Below, one piece after another: positions 1-5,532 of a stretch of DNA of 7,165 nt. Under the pieces are notes generated by a model. It ran no database searches. It was not told the origin of the DNA and was given only the letters and a program-made list of their open reading frames with translations. Within the stretch, counting starts at the first letter, position 1. Every line of letters starts with the position of its first letter. Origin of the DNA: CAZEBW01 sp964510205 (GTDB lineage Bacteria > Chloroflexota > Anaerolineae > VGOG01); assembly GCA_964510205.1 (NCBI GenBank), contig CAZEBW010000128.1, positions 1 through 7,165 on the forward strand, read 5' to 3'. Position numbers and translations under genes: made by a program.

Positions 1-99
1 GACGCTTTGACATAGTGCTTCCCCTTTCTTGGACTAATTCTACTTGAACTAGCGTGGTTGTCCAATTCTAGGGGGTCACTACAGACCTTACAGTGAAGA

Positions 100-179
100 A
101 GGCACACCGTCAAAAACGGTACGAAGACTTCGGAAGTCTAATGTGCCTCATTAAAGTCTCGTGTAGTACCAATGAGGAG
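100..179 (+). promoter_or_regulatory. Candidate structured leader RNA with alternative pairings at the ribosome site
   Basis: Two mutually exclusive foldings can be read directly. In fold A, AGGCAC (100-105) pairs with GTGCCT (143-148). This stem closes a junction holding two hairpins: ACCGT/ACGGT (106-110/116-120, loop CAAAA) and AGACTT/AAGTCT (125-130/134-139, loop CGG). In fold B, CCTCATT (146-152) pairs perfectly over 7 bp with AATGAGG (171-177). That covers the Shine-Dalgarno GAGGAG (174-179) of the nucleotidyltransferase starting at 187. Bases 146-148 are used in both folds, so fold A would free the ribosome site and fold B would hide it. A second AAGTCT (154-159) could also compete for AGACTT. 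A weaker hairpin, TCACT/AGTGA (76-80/92-96), lies just upstream. The complementarity is seen; a translational switch is inferred. I do not recognise a known riboswitch class. Confidence 0.4.
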
Positions 180-186
180 TTGAGAA

Positions 187-552
187 GTGGACAAGGAAGT
201 ATTAGAATATCTTGCCGATCATGAGCAAGCGGCGTTAAAGGAGTTTCTGACCAAGTTGCGTGAGCAGCACGGAAGTGAGGTAGTGCTCGTTAGTCTCTTT
301 GGTTCAAAAGTGCGTGGCGATTTCGATGAGGAATCGGATGTTGATGTGCTGGTCGTGATCAAGGGAAAGAACGGGCATATCCGGGATGACCTTGTTGCCC
401 TTGAGATGGATTTGATGCTTAAATACGACGTTGTTATTTCCTCACTGATCATGAGCAGGGAGAATTACGAGTGGCATCGCCGATACAGGGCGCCGCTATA
501 TCGCAGCATTGAGAGAGAAGGAATGGAATTGTGGACGAGTTTGCCAAGGTGA
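187..552 (+). CDS. MNT-domain nucleotidyltransferase, MntA-like (first copy)
   Basis: A minimal nucleotidyltransferase of 121 residues, of the kind that acts as antitoxin beside HEPN toxins. MntA of the type VII HepT-MntA system transfers AMP from ATP to a tyrosine of the toxin and so inactivates it. The catalytic motif GS-X10-D-X-D is intact (G39, S40, D51, D53), and D81 in the later strand KYDVV is the likely third metal-binding acid. The start is GTG: an in-frame TGA lies at 181-183, so the frame cannot extend upstream, and GAGGAG (174-179) sits 7 bases before the GTG. The gene overlaps the next by 22 bases. Its sequence and motif spacing differ from the second MNT protein, so this is not a recent duplication. 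MNT proteins of this type usually pair with a HEPN gene of their own; none is seen before it here. The fold is well supported, the target is inferred. Confidence 0.85.
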   Translation: MDKEVLEYLADHEQAALKEFLTKLREQHGSEVVLVSLFGSKVRGDFDEESDVDVLVVIKGKNGHIRDDLVALEMDLMLKYDVVISSLIMSRENYEWHRRYRAPLYRSIEREGMELWTSLPR

Positions 553-956
553 TCACGGAAGCTGACACCAACGAAGTGCTGCGTTACCGAATACGGGAGG
601 CGCTGGAAGCGAGGGCGGAGATCGTTTTCGCCTACCTGCACGGCTCTTTTGCCGAGGGACTCCCCTTTCGAGATGTAGATGTGGCGGTCTATCTGGATCC
701 AGCTTTTGCTGGGGTTACCGATACCTTCGATTACGAAATGAATCTGTCAGTGAAGCTGACTCGAGCTCTTGGTTTCCTCGTGGACGTACACGTCCTCAAT
801 GGCGCTCCTCTGGGTTTTCAGCACAGTGTTCTGCAAGGGGAGGTGTTGCTGGTGCGTGATGAGGACAAACTGACCGATTTCATTGAACAAGTGAGTATTG
901 AGTACATGGATTTCGCCTATCTGGGACGTCGTTATTTATTGGAGGTACTCCGATGA
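531..956 (+). CDS. mntA: MNT-domain nucleotidyltransferase, MntA-like antitoxin (second copy)
   Basis: A nucleotidyltransferase of 141 residues directly upstream of, and overlapping, the HEPN toxin gene, so it is the probable cognate antitoxin that AMPylates the toxin. The motif has a shortened spacing, GS-X8-D-X-D (G38, S39, D48, D50, in HGSF...FRDVDVAV), with D85 in LVDVHV as probable third acid. The C-terminal part (about 110-141) is helical and resembles the tail of COG1669-type proteins. GTG at 531 is chosen because GAAGGAA (517-523) lies 7 bases upstream and the predicted protein then begins just before its first helix. The overlap of 22 bases with the preceding gene and of 4 bases (ATGA) with the next indicates translational coupling of all three. 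The gene symbol is by analogy with characterised HepT-MntA pairs. Confidence 0.85.
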   Translation: MDEFAKVITEADTNEVLRYRIREALEARAEIVFAYLHGSFAEGLPFRDVDVAVYLDPAFAGVTDTFDYEMNLSVKLTRALGFLVDVHVLNGAPLGFQHSVLQGEVLLVRDEDKLTDFIEQVSIEYMDFAYLGRRYLLEVLR

Positions 957-1387
957 TGACCGGGATAGATATCGAGCGTGTCAAAGAGCGGGCACGGGAA
1001 GTTCGGGAGAATTTGCAGAAGATCCGTCACTACGCTGCTCTGCCGGATAAGGAATTCTTCGCCGACGAACGCAACCTCTATACGGTGGAGCACTTGTTGC
1101 TCATTGCCATTGAAGCCACGGCCTCCCTATGTACACATATTCTGGCCAAAACTGCTCGCAAGTCCCCCTCCAGCCATGCGGAGTGCTTCGAAGGGCTACG
1201 AGACTTGGGGATAGTGGACGATGAGCTGACAAGTGACCTTGTGAAGATGGTACGCTTTCGCAACTTGTTGGTCCATCGTTATTGGGAAGTAGATTCGACT
1301 AGAGTATTGGGGTATGCCCGGGAAAACTTGGGGGATCTCGAGGCCTTCTTGGCGGCCATAGAGACTTTTGTAAGACGAGAGGTGTAG
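953..1387 (+). CDS. hepT: HEPN-domain toxin, HepT-like (DUF86)
   Basis: A protein of 144 residues, close to the usual length for DUF86/HepT. It is largely alpha-helical and carries the HEPN ribonuclease motif R-X4-H-X-Y at R103, H108 and Y110 (in FRNLLVHRYW). In characterised HepT proteins the Arg and His are needed for RNA cleavage, and the Tyr is the residue AMPylated by MntA. All three are present, so the toxin looks active rather than decayed. Reported HepT targets are tRNA or mRNA; which applies here cannot be read from sequence. ATG at 953 overlaps the antitoxin stop as ATGA, and GGAGG (941-945) is 7 bases upstream; a second ATG follows at 956. The order antitoxin-toxin means that the antitoxin is made first. 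It is the last gene of the three-gene operon; 74 bases follow before topA, with no clear terminator. Confidence 0.9.
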   Translation: MMTGIDIERVKERAREVRENLQKIRHYAALPDKEFFADERNLYTVEHLLLIAIEATASLCTHILAKTARKSPSSHAECFEGLRDLGIVDDELTSDLVKMVRFRNLLVHRYWEVDSTRVLGYARENLGDLEAFLAAIETFVRREV

Positions 1388-1461
1388 ATTTGGAATCTTG
1401 GCCATTGAACTGGATAGAGCCTTAACTTTGGCGTGTTCGAATAGAGATTTCAGAGGAGATT

Positions 1462-3843
1462 ATGACCGATAACTCGATGATTGCTTATTGTATGAGTTGC
1501 AAGAAAAAGCGGAAGATGAAAGATCCACAGCCGGTGTACACCAAGAGAGGCCAGCCGGGGACGCGGGGGAAATGCCCCGTCTGCGGGGCCAATATGTTCC
1601 GCATGGGCGAAACCCCTGCCCACGCGGACATTCCCAAGCCCAAGCCGCCTAAACGCGACGGCAAGTTGGTCATCGTGGAATCGCCAGCCAAGGCCCGCAC
1701 CGTCGGCAGGTTCCTGGGCAAACCCTATCGGGTCAAGGCTTCCATCGGCCACGTGCGCGATCTGCTCAGGTCGCGCCTCAGCGTGGACGTGGAGAACGAC
1801 TTCGAGCCTCGTTACCGCGTGCCCAATGAGAAAAGGGACGTGGTCAAGGAACTGCGAGAGGAGGTCAAGAGGGCCGGCGAGGTGTACTTGGCTACAGACC
1901 CCGACCGCGAGGGAGAAGCGATTGCCTGGCATCTCATGAAGGCCACTGGAATCACTAAAGACCAGGCCCGACGGGTGGTTTTCCACGAGATCACTCGCCC
2001 TGCCATTGACCAAGCGTTCTCTCATCCACAAGAGATAGACATGGAGCTGGTCAACGCCCGGCAGGCCCGGCGTATTCTGGACCGATTGGTGGGCTACAAA
2101 ATCAGCCCCCTTCTCTGGGAGAATGTCCGCAACCGCACCACGGCCGGACGGGTGCAATCGGTGGCCCTGCGGCTGGTCGTGGAGCGAGAGCGGGAGATCG
2201 AGGCCTTTGTGCCGGTGGAATACTGGTCCATTGATGCCGAGCTGGCCAAACGGGAGAAGGAGCGCCGCAGTTTCACCGCCAAGCTGCACCGCATTCGCGG
2301 CGAGGAGGTAGACCTCAAGAGCGAGGAGGATGTTGAGAAGATTGTAGATGATCTGGAGGAGGCGACCTACGTCGTAACCGAGGTGCGCAAGGGCACGCGG
2401 CGGCGCAACCCCTCGCCCCCTTACACCACCAGCACCATGCAGCAGGAGGCTTCTCGCGCTTTGGGCTTCAGCGCCAAGCGCACCATGGCCGTTGCCCAGC
2501 AGCTCTATGCCGGCGTAGAAATCGGCGACGAGGGCTCGGTGGGTCTGATCACCTACATGCGCACGGACAGCGTCAACGTAGCTGACGCTGCGCAAGAGGA
2601 AGCCCGCGCCTATATCGCCGAGAGATTTGGCGCCAAATACAGGCCGTCCAAACCCCGCACCTACAAAACCAAAGCCAAGAGTGCGCAAGAGGCCCACGAA
2701 GCCATTCGACCCACGTCGGTGAATCGCGAGCCTAAGGCCATCAAAAAGCACCTCTCGCGCGACCAGTACCGCCTGTACGATCTCATCTGGAAGCGCTTTC
2801 TGGCCAGCCAGATGTCCTCGGCTATCTACGATACGATTTCCGTGGACGTCGTGGCGGATGGCGAATTGCAGATGGCTGATGGTGAGCAAACGTCAATCCC
2901 TGGCGATCAGCTAGCAGCGATCGGCCGTGAGCCAGATTATCTCTTCCGCGCCACGGGGTCGAAAGTTCGCTTCATGGGTTTCCTGATCGTTTACGAGGAG
3001 GCTAAAGACGAGGACGAGGTTCCTGAGGAGGGTGAGGGCAGGATTCTGCCGCCGCTCTCCCAAGGCGAGATTTTGGATCTGCTGCGGCTCTTGCCCGAGC
3101 AGCACTTCACCAAGCCACCGCCGCGCTACAGCGAGGCCACCTTGGTCAGGACCCTGGAGGAGTACGGCATCGGCCGGCCCAGCACCTACGCACCGATCAT
3201 CTCCATCATCCAAACGCGAGGTTACGTGGATCGCGAGAACAAACGCCTGTATCCTACGGAGTTGGGCTTTATCGTCAACGACATCTTGGTGAAGCATTTC
3301 CCAGACATCATCAACGTAGATTTCACCGCTCGTATGGAGGAGGATCTGGACCTAATCGCCTCAGGGGAACGGGAGTGGGTGCCGATTTTGCGAGAATTCT
3401 ACGACCCCTTTGAGAAGGCGGTTAAACGAGCTGAACGCACCATGGAAAAAGTAGACCTCGGCCCGGAACTGACTGGTGAGGTGTGCGAGAAGTGTGGGCA
3501 TCCCATGGTCGTCAAGTTCGGCCGCTACGGCAAGTTCATCGCCTGCAGCAATTACCCCGACTGCCGCAATACCAAGTCCTACCAGATCAAGACCGGCGTG
3601 GCCTGTCCGGAGTGCGGCGGCGACCTGGTGGAGAAACGAACCCGCAGGAATCGGACCTTTTATGGCTGCTCCAACTACCCTGAGTGCGAGTTCGCCACCT
3701 GGAAACGCCCTTTGCCCCAATCTTGCCCCCACTGCGGCGGCCTTTTAACTGAGGCCGGCAAGGGACGGGCCAAGTGTGCCATGTGCGAAGAGGTGGTCGA
3801 ATTAGCGTCGCTTGAGGAGACTGAGCCGGCGGAGGCGGGCTGA
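1462..3843 (+). CDS. topA: DNA topoisomerase I (type IA) with N-terminal zinc-ribbon extension
   Basis: Relaxes negatively supercoiled DNA by single-strand cleavage and passage through a 5'-phosphotyrosine link. It has 793 residues. Residues 1-55 form an added zinc ribbon (C10, C13, C38, C41; DUF5679-like). The Toprim domain starts at about 68 (KLVIVESPAKART, E73) and has the metal triad D146, D148, E150 in TDPDREGEAIAWH. Other core motifs are DRLVGY (207-212) and AGRVQSVALRL (228-238). The active-site tyrosine is Y365 in GLITYMRTDS, with R367 beside it. Three C-terminal four-cysteine clusters follow: C675/678/695/701, C715/718/736/742 and a third, shorter one, C755/758/772/775. An unusual insertion lies at about residues 466-490. 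ATG 1462 is preceded by GAGGAG (1453-1458), only 3 bases away; ATG 1477 would also retain the first ribbon. The gene is an essential housekeeping gene transcribed in the same direction as the toxin operon; I see no clear promoter in 1388-1461. Confidence 0.97.
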   Translation: MTDNSMIAYCMSCKKKRKMKDPQPVYTKRGQPGTRGKCPVCGANMFRMGETPAHADIPKPKPPKRDGKLVIVESPAKARTVGRFLGKPYRVKASIGHVRDLLRSRLSVDVENDFEPRYRVPNEKRDVVKELREEVKRAGEVYLATDPDREGEAIAWHLMKATGITKDQARRVVFHEITRPAIDQAFSHPQEIDMELVNARQARRILDRLVGYKISPLLWENVRNRTTAGRVQSVALRLVVEREREIEAFVPVEYWSIDAELAKREKERRSFTAKLHRIRGEEVDLKSEEDVEKIVDDLEEATYVVTEVRKGTRRRNPSPPYTTSTMQQEASRALGFSAKRTMAVAQQLYAGVEIGDEGSVGLITYMRTDSVNVADAAQEEARAYIAERFGAKYRPSKPRTYKTKAKSAQEAHEAIRPTSVNREPKAIKKHLSRDQYRLYDLIWKRFLASQMSSAIYDTISVDVVADGELQMADGEQTSIPGDQLAAIGREPDYLFRATGSKVRFMGFLIVYEEAKDEDEVPEEGEGRILPPLSQGEILDLLRLLPEQHFTKPPPRYSEATLVRTLEEYGIGRPSTYAPIISIIQTRGYVDRENKRLYPTELGFIVNDILVKHFPDIINVDFTARMEEDLDLIASGEREWVPILREFYDPFEKAVKRAERTMEKVDLGPELTGEVCEKCGHPMVVKFGRYGKFIACSNYPDCRNTKSYQIKTGVACPECGGDLVEKRTRRNRTFYGCSNYPECEFATWKRPLPQSCPHCGGLLTEAGKGRAKCAMCEEVVELASLEETEPAEAG
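2857..2931 (+). other. In-frame insertion within topA
   Basis: Codons 466-490 of topA add about 25 residues between the strand ending ISVDVVA and the conserved YLFRATGS segment. In most bacterial topoisomerase I proteins these two are separated by only a few residues. The DNA of the insert contains short internal repeats: GATGGC at its start and again within GCAGATGGCTGATGG, and GCGATC occurring twice around a CTAG. It looks more like an intergenic repeat than topA coding DNA. The frame stays open and everything after it is intact. The judgement of what is normal here comes from my memory of the family, not from an alignment. Confidence 0.4.
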
Positions 3844-3854
3844 GAGCCGGAAGG

Positions 3855-3917
3855 GTGAAACGTCAAACGTGAAACGTGAAACGTGAGGTATGTCCTGCTT
3901 CACGTTTCACGCATCAC
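3855..3917. repeat. Heptamer repeat array with inverted counterpart, able to form a hairpin
   Basis: Twelve bases after the topA stop there are four head-to-tail heptamers of GTGAAAC (3855-3882, the second with one change, GTCAAAC) and a partial fifth. After a short spacer three inverted units follow: GCTTCAC, GTTTCAC and GCATCAC (3897-3917). The 12-base arm 3875-3886 is the exact reverse complement of 3900-3911. A wobble pair and one more pair extend the stem inward, leaving a loop of about 9 bases. Such a structure after topA could stabilise the mRNA 3' end or help termination, but there is no T-run after it, so it is not a standard intrinsic terminator. Short tandem heptamers of this kind occur in intergenic regions of several bacterial phyla. 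Confidence 0.75.
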
Positions 3918-4151
3918 ATCTCATCAGTTGTGCTCACGGCGGGCAAGTAATCGTCGCTCCTGCTACCCTTTAAGCTCTTCCTCGACCGAGCTCGGTAGAT
4001 CCAAACCCCACGCTCCCAGCGGGCGACAGTCCGCTGGGACGCTCCCCCCGAACGTCGGATGAGCCTCATCTTGCCCCACGCCCATTCCGACTCCCCCCCG
4101 ATCCCCTCCTCCATAGGACCATGTATTCAGTTTCCCTGACGGAGTGCCAAG
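3918..4151. other. Non-coding stretch with several dyads before the DUF2877 gene
   Basis: I find no convincing gene on either strand here. Three symmetric elements are visible. ACCGAGCTCGGT (3985-3996) is a perfect 12-bp palindrome. A longer hairpin spans 4014-4039 and is listed separately. GATGAG-C-CTCATC (4058-4070) is a perfect inverted repeat with a one-base centre. The + strand is strongly C-rich from 4043 to 4112, with runs of 6 and 7 C. No good sigma-70 promoter is evident before the DUF2877 gene. Open frames on the minus strand here are short, rich in Gly/Arg and resemble no family I know. Palindromes of this size suit operators or RNA hairpins, but no function is shown. Confidence 0.5.
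4014..4039. other. GC-rich perfect hairpin
   Basis: TCCCAGCGG (4014-4022) is the exact reverse complement of CCGCTGGGA (4031-4039). Inside, C4024-G4029 and a G-T wobble at 4023/4030 can extend the stem to 11 pairs closing a GACA loop. With C4040 bulged, two further outer pairs form (C4013-G4041, G4012-C4042). It would be stable as RNA from either strand. No T-run follows it on either side, so it is not an intrinsic terminator. It could be part of the 5' leader of the DUF2877 mRNA or of an unidentified small RNA. Confidence 0.55.
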
Positions 4152-5162
4152 ATGCGCAAACACCGTGTGAAGGCGCTGTCAATCAGCCGACCGGTTTTCG
4201 ACAGGATAAATGGAGAGCGCCTGATAGGTCGGGTGCTGGCCAATCACGGCCGGGCCTGCAACCTGGCGATCTCCGAGAGGGAGATCGTAGCTCTGGTTGG
4301 CCCAGCGATCGGCAACGGCCCGCTGAACATTGTGATCGAGGAGACCGGGGTTCTGAAGCAGGTGAAGCCTGGCTCGCCAGCGGTCTTTTCCGCCCCCCAA
4401 CTCCTTTTGGGCGATTCGCTGCTTGTCCTGCTAGACGGAGCTCGTCTGTGGAATCCCGAAGTGGATTGGGAGTGTTTGGCGACTCGGCAGAGGGATGTGG
4501 GGCGCAACTTGGCTGCGCTGTGCGACTGGCTATCACGGGCGGAAGGCCTGGCTAGTGACTTCGCCAGGGGCGTACTTAGTCTAGTTCTGAAACAGAAAAG
4601 GCTCGCGATGCGTGAGGACGGGATTCGCTTGGAAGTGGAAACGGCTTCGCCACAGGAGCGGGCCTTCTTGACGACGGCGCGAGCGGGGATCGAAGGGCTG
4701 ATGCAGTCGCTGCAAGATGGCGAGCGGTCGGGCATCCGCGAAAGCGCGGCGCGGCTGGCCGGTCTGGGGCCGGGCTTGACGCCGGCTGGGGATGATTATC
4801 TGGTGGGGCTGATGGCCGGGCTTCGGCTCTGGCCGGCTCTGTTGGGCCACAGCGGATTGTCGCCCCACGAGGCTTGTTCCACCCTCCTCGAAGCGGCGGA
4901 GGGCAGGACCACGTTCCTCAGCAGGGCCTTCCTGCACAGCGCCCAGCAGGGTCTGTTCGGAGAGGCTTGGCACGAATTGCTGGCCGAACTAGCAAGGAAT
5001 GAGAATGAAAGCGGGGGAGAAGCCATAGGAATACAGCGGGCAGCCAGGCGCATCCTGTCCTCGGGCGCCACGTCAGGGGCCGATGCCCTGGCCGGCTTTC
5101 TGAGTCCGTACCTTTACTCTGAAAGCCAAGACAGATGGGCATTTGAATATGAAAAGTCTTGA
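4152..5162 (+). CDS. DUF2877 family protein (AllH-like)
   Basis: A predicted soluble protein of 336 residues. The signature of the family is clear: GLGPGLTPAGDD at 204-215, followed by a Gly-rich helix, and a second conserved block GATSGADALAGFL at 305-317. DUF2877 includes E. coli AllH (YlbF), reported as a subunit of the oxamate carbamoyltransferase that acts late in anaerobic allantoin breakdown together with AllF (FdrA) and AllG. Neither partner is present in this window, so assigning the same reaction would be a guess. The start ATG 4152 has GGAG (4141-4144) 7 bases before it. There is a long non-coding leader, and the stop TGA (5160-5162) lies inside the -35 box of the next promoter. 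It looks monocistronic, isolated between topA and the efflux operon. Family assignment is firm; function is unknown. Confidence 0.85.
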   Translation: MRKHRVKALSISRPVFDRINGERLIGRVLANHGRACNLAISEREIVALVGPAIGNGPLNIVIEETGVLKQVKPGSPAVFSAPQLLLGDSLLVLLDGARLWNPEVDWECLATRQRDVGRNLAALCDWLSRAEGLASDFARGVLSLVLKQKRLAMREDGIRLEVETASPQERAFLTTARAGIEGLMQSLQDGERSGIRESAARLAGLGPGLTPAGDDYLVGLMAGLRLWPALLGHSGLSPHEACSTLLEAAEGRTTFLSRAFLHSAQQGLFGEAWHELLAELARNENESGGEAIGIQRAARRILSSGATSGADALAGFLSPYLYSESQDRWAFEYEKS

Positions 5163-5179
5163 CAACTGCCCGTTTTTTT
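5137..5179 (+). terminator. Possible weak intrinsic terminator of the DUF2877 gene
   Basis: GGGCATTTG (5137-5145) can pair with CAACTGCCC (5163-5171) with a single mismatch; the loop is 17 bases and contains the DUF2877 stop codon. A run of seven T (5173-5179) follows one base after the stem. The long loop makes it weak. The T-run lies in the spacer of the next promoter, so termination and initiation signals would be superimposed. Confidence 0.35.
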
Positions 5180-5187
5180 GGTATAAT
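5159..5187 (+). promoter_or_regulatory. Consensus sigma-70-type promoter of the efflux operon
   Basis: TTGACA (5159-5164) and TATAAT (5182-5187) match the housekeeping consensus at all twelve positions, with the optimal 17-bp spacer. Transcription should start near 5194, inside the dyad operator, giving a leader of about 58 bases before the first start codon at 5252. The -35 box contains the stop codon of the preceding gene. Such a strong promoter makes sense if it is normally shut by a repressor. Confidence 0.9.
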
Positions 5188-5191
5188 TTAC

Positions 5192-5219
5192 TAGACTGAC
5201 CAGTCAGTTTATAGACTGG
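5192..5219. promoter_or_regulatory. Probable TetR-family operator over the transcription start
   Basis: ACTGAC-CA-GTCAGT (5195-5208) is a perfect inverted repeat of 6-bp arms. A second overlapping dyad is CCAGTC (5200-5205) with GACTGG (5214-5219). TAGACTG also occurs twice in direct orientation at 5192 and 5212, exactly 20 bp apart, about two helical turns, which would suit two repressor dimers bound side by side. The site begins 4 bases after the -10 box, where a bound protein would block initiation. The obvious candidate to bind it is the TetR protein encoded as the second gene of the same operon. Sequences of the ACTGACCAGTCAGT type are familiar before tetR-linked transporter genes; binding here is inferred. 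Confidence 0.75.
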
Positions 5220-5251
5220 CTTTCGAAGGAGATAGGAAAAAGGAGGGTGAA

Positions 5252-5521
5252 ATGACGGTTGTCCTGTTGCTGATTACGATCGTGGGCAGCGTTCTAGTGA
5301 CCTGGCTGCTGCCGATGGCTTTCAACAGCGAGCCGCCCTACGGTGTGGCGGTGGACATCGCGGTGGGCACGGTGGCAGCCATCGTCTGGGCGCTGGTGGC
5401 CTTTCGAGTTGTCTCGCCCGCCATTGGCCTGACAGGGGCGTTGGCCCTGCTTCTGAGCGCCGGCGACGCCATCGGGCTGGCGGCGGTCATGCTGTGGGTG
5501 CTGCGGCGGATCAAGGGATAA
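5252..5521 (+). CDS. Small integral membrane protein, function unknown
   Basis: An 89-residue hydrophobic protein with about three membrane segments, roughly residues 3-22, 31-50 and 57-84, and a short basic C-terminus (RRIKG). Between the first two segments is a short polar loop (NSEPPYG). The pattern GVAVDIAVGTVAAIVWALV faintly recalls the Gly-rich segments of small YeaQ/GlsB-type membrane proteins, but the match is too weak to name it. It has an almost ideal Shine-Dalgarno, AAGGAGG (5240-5246), 5 bases before the ATG, and is the first gene after the regulated promoter, so it should be made abundantly on induction. It is 11 bases from the TetR gene. Its place with a repressor and an ABC ATPase suggests a role linked to membrane stress or to the transporter; this is inference. 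Confidence 0.75.
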   Translation: MTVVLLLITIVGSVLVTWLLPMAFNSEPPYGVAVDIAVGTVAAIVWALVAFRVVSPAIGLTGALALLLSAGDAIGLAAVMLWVLRRIKG

Positions 5522-5532
5522 CGGGAGGCTGA

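Noticed and set aside
7..38. TTGACA (7-12) as the -35 box of a promoter for the toxin-antitoxin operon
   Set aside because: No good -10 box lies 16-18 bp downstream. The best candidate (ACTAAT, 33-38) needs a 20-bp spacer, so the promoter is not supported, although its position would suit the leader.
3..47. Possible C-terminal tail of a gene entering from upstream (frame ending in TGA at 45-47)
   Set aside because: Only 14 codons, with no recognisable motif and no way to tell it from a chance open frame.
100..148. The branched structure as a tRNA or an integron attC site
   Set aside because: There is no T-loop, anticodon arm or CCA context for a tRNA, and no conserved attC core boxes or integrase nearby.
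1450..2889. A 479-codon open frame on the minus strand opposite topA
   Set aside because: It lies wholly over an unmistakable topA. Its protein is rich in His, Gly, Leu and Ala in the way typical of a GC-rich antisense frame and shows no family motif.
3855..3917. Heptamer array as a CRISPR
   Set aside because: The units are 7 bases long and contiguous, with no spacers, and no cas genes are present.
3914..4163. Small minus-strand open frames between topA and the DUF2877 gene
   Set aside because: Two overlapping frames of equal length (66 codons) and low-complexity composition, with no family likeness; a real gene would favour one frame.
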